DNA of 64,000 nt. Origin: Nitrospira sp. (GTDB taxonomy: Bacteria; Nitrospirota; Nitrospiria; Nitrospirales; Nitrospiraceae). The notes below the pieces were generated by a model. That model worked only from the letters and a program-made list of their open reading frames with translations, had not been told where the DNA came from and did not search any database. The translations under genes were made by a program, and so were the position numbers. The stretch is from positions 1 to 64,000 of the forward strand of contig JADYYH010000039.1 in assembly GCA_020853775.1 (NCBI GenBank). Direction: 5' to 3'. This document shows positions 58,864 through 64,000 of this stretch, one piece after another (position 1 is the first letter of the stretch; the number at the start of each line of letters is the position of its first letter).

Positions 58864-60495
58864 TCAGGCTGGTCGCCCGGCAGGTTCGCCTCCGGCTGGT
58901 TCGGCGTTAGGCGAGAAGTAGCCGGTCAGGCACAAAAGCGCGATGAGTATAGCACAGGCATAAGCAAAGAGATCACCGTATTGGGCGTAAAAGGTCTGTG
59001 GATGACTGACAGGAATAGTCCCTCGCAAGGCTTCCTGTGTGAAGATGGAGGATTGTTGCAACACACGGCCGTACGGGTCGATGAATCCCGAAATGCCGGT
59101 ATTCGCCGCCCGCGCGAAGGCGACATGATTCTCCACCGCGCGAAAGACCACCATGCCGAAATGTTGATAGGGGGCCGACGAAGGACCGAACCAGGCGTCA
59201 TTGGTGACGGTGACCATGAAGTCCGCCCCGTTCGCGGCAAATTGTCGTACGAGATTGGGGAAAATGACTTCATAACAAATGACCACGCCGAACTTGAGAT
59301 GAAAATCAGCGTTGGTGGTAGCCGTCATAGACGGTGTCTTCTCGTGCGGTTTGAACATCAACAGCGTCGAGCCAGGGCCGGCCTCGAAGTCGCCGATCCC
59401 TTCCACCAGCTTGTCGAGAAAAAACAGCAGCGAGTTGTGAAACGGAATGTACTCCCCGAAGGGCACGAGATGCTGCTTATCGTAGCGTCCGAGGATCTGG
59501 CCGTCGGTGGCCAAGAGGTAGGCGCTGTTCAGCAAAAACGGTTTCCCATCCGGATATCGCCGCAGCGCCGGGCTGCCGAATAACAGCGGGGCGCCGGCGC
59601 GTCGGGCCATGTCATTGACGATGGCCCGGTATTGCGGCTCCATTTCGAACACAAAAGGCGTGGCGGCTTCAGGCCAGACGATGAGATCCAGGTTCTCACC
59701 CAACCCGGCGGTCAATCGATCATAACGGGACATGGTTTCCTGGCGGAAAGCCACATCCCATTTCTGAGCTTGTTCGACGTTGGGTTGAACGAGGCCGACG
59801 GACAACGTGCGTGGTGTGGCATGTTGCGCGGCGGACAAGACACTCGTGCCGTAGAACAGCGCCACGCTGAATCCTGACGCGGCTGCAACCAGTGAAGGCC
59901 AAGGAACGGAACGGATTTGAAACCCGCGATAGGCCTTAAAGCTCCAAACCAGAGTTTCTGCCAGCGCGGCATTCACCAGCACGAGGAGGAACGACACCCC
60001 ATACACTCCAAAATGGTCGGCGAACTGAATGATGGACAGCCATTGGTACTGAGAATAGCCGAACAGCGCCCAGGGCAACCCGGAGAGAAAATAGGTGCGG
60101 ATCAATTCGAGCGTGACCCACAGGAAGGGCGCCGGCAGAAATCCCAGCGTGGGGAAGGCGGTTCTGATCCAGGAAAGCGCCCCTGCATAGATCGCCAGAT
60201 ACAGGCCGAGATACACCGTGAGCAGGAACATCACCAGGACGGCGATCGGCAGCGGCACCTTGCCATACACATTCATGGCCGTAATCACCCAGAACATGGC
60301 CCCGGTGAAGGCCAGGGTGCCGGCGAGCCATCCCACGCGGAAGGCCCGTCGAGGGGAAGCATATTCCACGGCGATGTGCAGCGGGACCAGGGCAAACCAG
60401 GCCACGATGCCAAGGTCGAATGCCGGAAATGACAGGGGGTAGAGAAAACCGCTCGCGCAGGCAAGCAGGATGAGGCGTGCGCGGGAGATGGTCAT
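58864..60495 (-). CDS. lnt: Apolipoprotein N-acyltransferase
   Basis: About 543 aa. Six or more N-terminal membrane helices (ILLACASGFLYPLSFPAFDL onward) precede a nitrilase-like periplasmic domain: LIVWPEAATPFVFE (catalytic Glu), LGRYDKQHLVPFGEYIPF (catalytic Lys) and GVVICYEVIFPNLVRQFA (catalytic Cys). It adds the third acyl chain to lipoproteins before Lol export, which suits the lol genes downstream. I chose ATG 60495; TTG 60531 has a somewhat better RBS and would add 12 residues. Confidence 0.95.
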   Translation of the reverse strand: MTISRARLILLACASGFLYPLSFPAFDLGIVAWFALVPLHIAVEYASPRRAFRVGWLAGTLAFTGAMFWVITAMNVYGKVPLPIAVLVMFLLTVYLGLYLAIYAGALSWIRTAFPTLGFLPAPFLWVTLELIRTYFLSGLPWALFGYSQYQWLSIIQFADHFGVYGVSFLLVLVNAALAETLVWSFKAYRGFQIRSVPWPSLVAAASGFSVALFYGTSVLSAAQHATPRTLSVGLVQPNVEQAQKWDVAFRQETMSRYDRLTAGLGENLDLIVWPEAATPFVFEMEPQYRAIVNDMARRAGAPLLFGSPALRRYPDGKPFLLNSAYLLATDGQILGRYDKQHLVPFGEYIPFHNSLLFFLDKLVEGIGDFEAGPGSTLLMFKPHEKTPSMTATTNADFHLKFGVVICYEVIFPNLVRQFAANGADFMVTVTNDAWFGPSSAPYQHFGMVVFRAVENHVAFARAANTGISGFIDPYGRVLQQSSIFTQEALRGTIPVSHPQTFYAQYGDLFAYACAILIALLCLTGYFSPNAEPAGGEPAGRPA

Positions 60496-60592
60496 TCGCG
60501 GTAACTTAACGAAAGCCTTGAGTAGATTCAACAGTCCTGTTTCGCGGTCGATTCTGCATCGTGTTGGTCTGGGGGTGTCGTCGCGCAGCTTG

Positions 60593-60991
60593 CTATCGTT
60601 GGCGTCCGCCGGATTGGCCCAAGCGACTTGGAGTAGACGACGGGACGGCAGGCGCTCGCGGCTGGGGGATGGCCATGCCCTTGGGCTGGAGCGGGAGCAG
60701 AGGGGCAGGTGTCAGGAGGTTCGGCGGCGTCGGCGTTCCAAAAGGGGTGACCGTGCCCGGCGTGGCTCCGTGCGGTCCGCTGAAACTGTGAGAGGGGAGG
60801 CCTGAGCCAAGCTGCGTCGGATTCTTGTTACCGTGCGCATCAGAGTAGATTGCGCTGTCGTTGCCCAGCGGAGAGAGCGTGCCGGTGGTGCCATGGGAAT
60901 CTCGAAATGGAGCAGGCTGCGCGCCGGCCTGGGAGAATGGCGAGAGCAGCGACCACATGACGAAGACCGTCACCACAGCAACGGTCGGCAT
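60593..60991 (-). CDS. Secreted Pro-rich protein of unknown function
   Basis: 132 aa from ATG 60991 with GAGAGG upstream. A signal peptide (TVAVVTVFVMWSLLSPFSQA then GAQ) precedes a Pro/Gly/Thr/Ser-rich chain with loosely repeated GPHG, SHG, DAHG units and LSPLGND / TPFGTPTPP phrases. No conserved domain. Likely an exported, mostly unstructured protein. Confidence 0.6.
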   Translation of the reverse strand: MPTVAVVTVFVMWSLLSPFSQAGAQPAPFRDSHGTTGTLSPLGNDSAIYSDAHGNKNPTQLGSGLPSHSFSGPHGATPGTVTPFGTPTPPNLLTPAPLLPLQPKGMAIPQPRAPAVPSSTPSRLGQSGGRQR

Positions 60992-61492
60992 ACGGCACCT
61001 CTCCACAAGAAACCATGCGAATAGCCTGCACACATCCTACCAGAAGATGGAGCTCCAGCGGGATGTGACTCTGGAGAGGAGTCCCGTTTTACGATCGCCG
61101 CCAGGCCGCGCCGGCTCTCGACTTTTCGCGTCTTGACCGATTTTTTTGCGAAGCGTAGACTGAGTCCATCAGAATCAGTACCACCCTTTGAGTAGGTGGT
61201 TACATGGTCTCCCGTGGCATACATGACCGCGGCCCCGACCAGGGCAGTTCTGTCTCATCTCTCTCCCCCTTCTCTATTCCACTACGTCCATGTTGCTTGG
61301 CAGGCACATACGAGAGCCTGTCCGTGTGTGCCGAGCCGAAGGCATATGTTCACGAACCGCAGGTATCACTTTTCTCAAAGGAGGCCTGGGTATGCAGAGA
61401 CGACAGGGATCCCGTGCCGTTCAACCTACGGCGTGCCGGCATCCTGCCAGTTTGCCCCGCGCCGGATTACCTGAGGCAGGAAGGAGGAGGCC
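60992..61492. other. Divergent intergenic region with long 5' leader
   Basis: About 500 bp between the secreted-protein gene and the 315-aa membrane-protein gene. Apart from the promoter noted separately, the 325-nt leader contains a 6-bp hairpin (ACCACC / GGTGGT, 9-nt loop) near 61187 and a GGAGG-ATG pair near 61379 opening a short frame that overlaps the next gene. I see no known riboswitch and no convincing gene. Confidence 0.45.
61133..61161 (+). promoter_or_regulatory. Putative sigma70 promoter of the 315-aa membrane-protein gene
   Basis: TTGACC and TAGACT with a 17-bp spacer. It predicts a start near 61168, about 325 nt before the ATG. Confidence 0.5.
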
Positions 61493-62440
61493 ATGGGACG
61501 CAAATATGACCTCGTGGATGTCATGGCAGCTGTCGGGTTGGTGGCCACATTATTTGGCGGATATCTGCTCGTCACGGCTGCCGACGGATTCTGGCAGGCG
61601 CCGATCTCTCCCACCATGAACAGTGTCATCGCCGGCAATGAACCATCCACCGGCATGCAGTATCTCCAGCCGGTGTTAGGACAAGCCATCGTGCAAGATT
61701 TGTTGCTGGACCGGGATGCCGGCGCAGCCTTGTCGGCTTCTGCCATGGAACTTAATCGAGCCGTCAGTGAATCGGAGCGGATATTCACCACGCTGTTGAG
61801 CCCCCTAGTGCTGGCGGAATTGCGCGCCTTCGGGCAGGAGACGGATCATCGGGCGCGAATGCAGTATGTGATGGGCAAGTCCATCGTCAATCAGACGCGC
61901 CGCGGCATCGCGGCCGGAATTCTCTCCGCTGACCAGTACACCGGAGAATTCAACACCAACCTGATCAGGACGGCCGAGTTGACCGGGCAGCGGATGCATG
62001 ATCAATTCGAGGCCACCAGGCAGCCGGCGCTAGGTCAATCGATCATCGAGGCTATTCAAGAAGAGGATCGGATGAACGCCACGGCTCAGGAACGAGTCGG
62101 TCGGGCTGTGGTCCAGGTCACTCAGGCGCAGGAACAGTATGCGGAGGCGAAGGCCGAGCGGCAGATCCAGTTGGCGAGTGCGACGGTTGCGGCGGTCCGT
62201 ACCGATGCGCTGATGGAGCGGTTGGCCCTCTTGGAAAACATGTCGGCTGATCGGACGATGCTCGCCCATCACCGGACTGCGAGCGCCGACGTCTCTCGCG
62301 GGTCTCTGATCCTGGCGTGCATCGGGCTCATTGCGCTGTTCGTGGGCGGGTTGGCCTTCAGCAGCCGGAAAGGCGAGGTGGAGAGTATCCCGCTCTGGAA
62401 GCTGGAAACATTACTGCAGTTGCATCGGTCGGGTCGATAA
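61493..62440 (+). CDS. Membrane protein of unknown function with helical ectodomain
   Basis: 315 aa with GGAAGGAGGAGG before the ATG. One transmembrane helix at each end (DVMAAVGLVATLFGGYLLVT, SLILACIGLIALFVGGLAFS) flanks ~240 residues of helical sequence, coiled-coil-like between about 170 and 245 (AQERVGRAVVQVTQAQEQYA). The ectodomain has no cysteine and no enzymatic motif. I do not recognise the family. The following 40-aa membrane peptide probably belongs to the same transcript. Confidence 0.7.
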   Translation: MGRKYDLVDVMAAVGLVATLFGGYLLVTAADGFWQAPISPTMNSVIAGNEPSTGMQYLQPVLGQAIVQDLLLDRDAGAALSASAMELNRAVSESERIFTTLLSPLVLAELRAFGQETDHRARMQYVMGKSIVNQTRRGIAAGILSADQYTGEFNTNLIRTAELTGQRMHDQFEATRQPALGQSIIEAIQEEDRMNATAQERVGRAVVQVTQAQEQYAEAKAERQIQLASATVAAVRTDALMERLALLENMSADRTMLAHHRTASADVSRGSLILACIGLIALFVGGLAFSSRKGEVESIPLWKLETLLQLHRSGR

Positions 62441-62448
62441 GTGGATCC

Positions 62449-62477
62449 CCCTGGGAATCGATGGGCGATTCCCAGGG
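62449..62477 (+). promoter_or_regulatory. Perfect 12-bp hairpin upstream of a 40-aa membrane-peptide gene
   Basis: CCCTGGGAATCG, a 5-nt loop, then CGATTCCCAGGG: every base pairs. It starts 8 bp after the preceding stop and ends 18 bp before the next ATG, just ahead of the GAGAGGAG RBS. No U-run, so processing or mRNA-stability element rather than terminator is likelier. Confidence 0.6.
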
Positions 62478-62495
62478 CGGGAGAGGAGATCGATT

Positions 62496-62618
62496 ATGTC
62501 GTGGGAGAACTGGGCTGTGGCGATCGGACTCGGCACGCTCCTCATGATGTTCTTCGGCCTGATGGAGATGTTCTTTGCCGGTCCGCGGCATCCTCTGGAT
62601 CAGTCACAGCGGAAATAG
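62496..62618 (+). CDS. 40-aa single-span membrane peptide
   Basis: ATG 62496 behind GAGAGGAG. The peptide is one hydrophobic helix (WAVAIGLGTLLMMFFGLMEM) with a short basic tail (RHPLDQSQRK). Small single-span proteins of this kind often act as subunits or modulators of larger membrane complexes. Too short for family recognition. Confidence 0.6.
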   Translation: MSWENWAVAIGLGTLLMMFFGLMEMFFAGPRHPLDQSQRK

Positions 62619-62621
62619 CGT

Positions 62622-62963
62622 TCAGTTCAAGCAGGACCAAAGGCCCGGCAACATCACTTTCGCCATGGCTTTGAGTTCGGCTTCCGATTGCGGGGGAACA
62701 TCAGACAGGGCGATACCGAAATCGTGGCCTTTCGACCAGCGCACAGTCGCGCGGCGGATCAGCATGGGGATATCAGGAGTGGCTTGAATCACGATGACCA
62801 CCAACTCCATGCCGACCGTCACGGCTTCTCTTCCGCGCACGCGTCCCCCGGCGATATTGAAATCCTCGGTCACCCCGATGGTTTGAAAGGAGCCGTTCGA
62901 ATAGTAGATCGGGTAGTGCACGGGGATGCGTCTGGTTCCGCGTTCGCGATAGGAAGCGCTCAT
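62622..62963 (-). CDS. PilZ-domain protein
   Basis: 113 aa. RERGTRRIPVHYPIYYSNG supplies the N-terminal Arg-x3-Arg element, and EDFNIAGGRVRG stands where the D/N-x-S-x-x-G motif is expected; here Ser is replaced by Ala, so cyclic-di-GMP affinity may be reduced. The barrel continues with VGMELVVIVI and ATVRWSKGHDFGIALSD. The ATG overlaps the VanZ-like stop. Confidence 0.82.
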   Translation of the reverse strand: MSASYRERGTRRIPVHYPIYYSNGSFQTIGVTEDFNIAGGRVRGREAVTVGMELVVIVIQATPDIPMLIRRATVRWSKGHDFGIALSDVPPQSEAELKAMAKVMLPGLWSCLN

Positions 62964-63391
62964 CTCGTCTCAGTTCCTTTCATCACGTGGCGATGGTTCG
63001 TCTCCCGTTCCACCGTACAACGTTTCGTTACCCTGTCCTGGCCCAGCATCAGTGCGGCGGCGATCATGCCGCCCAGCAAATCATTCCACACATCGTCGAG
63101 GGAGGCTTCTCTCCCGGGAGCCGTGCCCTGCGCCACTTCCGTCCAGAGGCCGAATACGCCTGTGGCCAGGACGCCGATGCAGGTCGCATGAACGACCGGC
63201 CACTCCCGGCGAAGTAGTCCCCACATGACGAACCACGCAAACAGCCCGTAGGCCGGTACATGCGCTCCATCGCGCCAGGTTCCCGGGACGAGCTCGATGA
63301 GGGAACCACCCCATCCGATACCCGGTGCGGCCACCGCAAGCCCGACCAGCACCAGCATGTAACTGACGATGACCGGGGCCGCGAAAACCAT
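62960..63391 (-). CDS. VanZ-like membrane protein
   Basis: 143 aa from ATG 63391. About four hydrophobic segments; the VanZ-like core is HVPAYGLFAWFVMWGLLRRE, GVFGLWTEVAQGTAPGREAS and LDDVWNDLLGGMIAAAL. VanZ-like proteins are widespread; only the teicoplanin-resistance member has a known effect, so no antibiotic role should be assumed. It is translationally coupled to the PilZ gene. Confidence 0.82.
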   Translation of the reverse strand: MVFAAPVIVSYMLVLVGLAVAAPGIGWGGSLIELVPGTWRDGAHVPAYGLFAWFVMWGLLRREWPVVHATCIGVLATGVFGLWTEVAQGTAPGREASLDDVWNDLLGGMIAAALMLGQDRVTKRCTVERETNHRHVMKGTETR

Positions 63392-63566
63392 GTGAAGAAG
63401 TTCTCCGGTGAGCTCACGTGACCCTGCGCAGAGTACTGTGCAGGATGCGGAGGGCACCATCGGTCCTTCGGCCAAGTGGGTAGTGCTTTGGAGGGGAGAT
63501 CGCCTGCTGGAGGGGCAGCCTAGCAGCAGGGCGAGACGAGAGAAAAAACGGTCGGGATGCGAGGGA

Positions 63567-64000
63567 TCAAGGTTTTGTCTCAGGCTTTTGGTGATGCCAC
63601 TCTCGCGGATGGGAGGCGTGGGCCTGATAGGCGTGGCCGAATCCGAGCACCAGGTGAGCGTCCCTCATGCGCAGCTCCCAGATAGCGAAGTCGCCGAAGC
63701 CGAACAGCATCCGTGATTGTGGGAACTGTTCCAGATACCGCTGCTTGACCCCTTCATACGACTCGTGGGACGGAGAGAGAACGGCACCGGTACCTTGCAG
63801 GTTAAGGCGTTGCAACGCTGACGGGTGCTTTCCTGCGCCGTCCGGTTCGGCGATAAACAGACTGACGCGTGGGTCACCAAGCATATGTTGAGTGTGCGCG
63901 CCCAGACGGCTCAGGTGGAGATAGACGCGAGACCAATCGTCTCCGATGAGATAGGGAACATGAGACCCGAAGGGGTGGCCCTGTTTGAGCGTCAACAACA
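63567..64000 (-). CDS. Pyridoxamine-5'-phosphate-oxidase-like / HugZ-type protein, partial
   Basis: The frame runs off the right edge of the window, so the N-terminus is missing. The visible ~144 residues (GHPFGSHVPYLIGDDWSRVY, LHLSRLGAHTQHMLGDPRVS, LFIAEPDGAGKHPSALQRLN, LQGTGAVLSPSHESYEGVK) match the split-barrel FMN-binding fold of PNPOx-like/HugZ heme-utilisation proteins. The end FGDFAIWELRMRDAHLVLGF is typical of the family. Substrate not deducible. Confidence 0.82.
   Translation of the reverse strand, partial: LLTLKQGHPFGSHVPYLIGDDWSRVYLHLSRLGAHTQHMLGDPRVSLFIAEPDGAGKHPSALQRLNLQGTGAVLSPSHESYEGVKQRYLEQFPQSRMLFGFGDFAIWELRMRDAHLVLGFGHAYQAHASHPREWHHQKPETKP

Noticed and set aside
62960-63391. 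Glycopeptide-resistance determinant (VanZ)
   Set aside because: Only the VanZ-like fold is shared; no vanHAX or regulator genes are present, and most family members have no resistance role.

Overview
The window (about 55-62% GC by eye, dense operons, short Shine-Dalgarno spacing) looks like chromosome from a Nitrospira-type member of the Nitrospirota. This is inferred from the character of the trp, ligA, prfB, lysS, lol and lnt proteins and from a class V fructose-1,6-bisphosphatase; no rRNA or other decisive marker is present. I found no tRNA, rRNA or CRISPR array.

Left edge (1-3.5 kb) is a decayed zone. A DUF748/AsmA-like gene is broken by a single-base frameshift near 1338. It overlaps the first ~100 codons of a DNA topoisomerase IB gene that stops at an IS3-family remnant (about 2309-3354), and the rest of the topoisomerase is gone.

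From 3525 to 31148 lies one co-directional, tightly overlapped locus for an extracellular contractile injection system (eCIS, a phage-tail-like particle). It encodes an AAA+ ATPase, a DUF4255 protein, an Ig-like protein, a Cys-rich coiled-coil protein, one sheath, two tube proteins flanking two small chaperone-like proteins, a LysM tube-initiator protein, a gpD-like hub, a gpV-like spike, a PAAR tip, a gp25-like protein, two baseplate J/gp47-like proteins (one of 1703 aa with a large propeller-like insertion), a tail-protein-I-like protein, two Cys-rich proteins of one family, and a 1218-aa modular protein at the 3' end that is the best cargo/effector candidate. Its last ~170 codons drop to about 42% GC. 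Two small membrane-protein genes follow. No classical tape-measure gene is evident.

After a boundary with a small membrane protein and an atypical LuxR-family regulator on the minus strand (32-33.1 kb) and a 640-bp non-coding gap, the sequence becomes core metabolism: class V FBPase, cupin, double-ACT protein, RlpA lipoprotein, CorC/HlyC-type CBS membrane protein, then on the minus strand ligA preceded by an unrecognised 632-aa protein and a MoxR-like ATPase. A good sigma70 promoter at 42841 drives a LysM lipoprotein and then trpE-trpG-trpD-trpC-(lipoprotein)-trpF-trpB-trpA. A GAF protein follows.

From 52.2 to 60.5 kb the minus strand carries a lipoprotein, an outer-membrane barrel-like protein, and the set lnt-prfB-lysS-lolC-lolD. 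prfB has the textbook +1 programmed frameshift. The right end holds a secreted Pro-rich protein, a membrane protein of unknown function with a long leader, a 40-aa membrane peptide behind a perfect hairpin, a PilZ-VanZ pair, and a flavin-reductase-fold-like (HugZ/PNPOx) gene cut by the window edge. Two palindromic repeat families (45.2/57.6 kb and 49.9 kb) sit between housekeeping genes.
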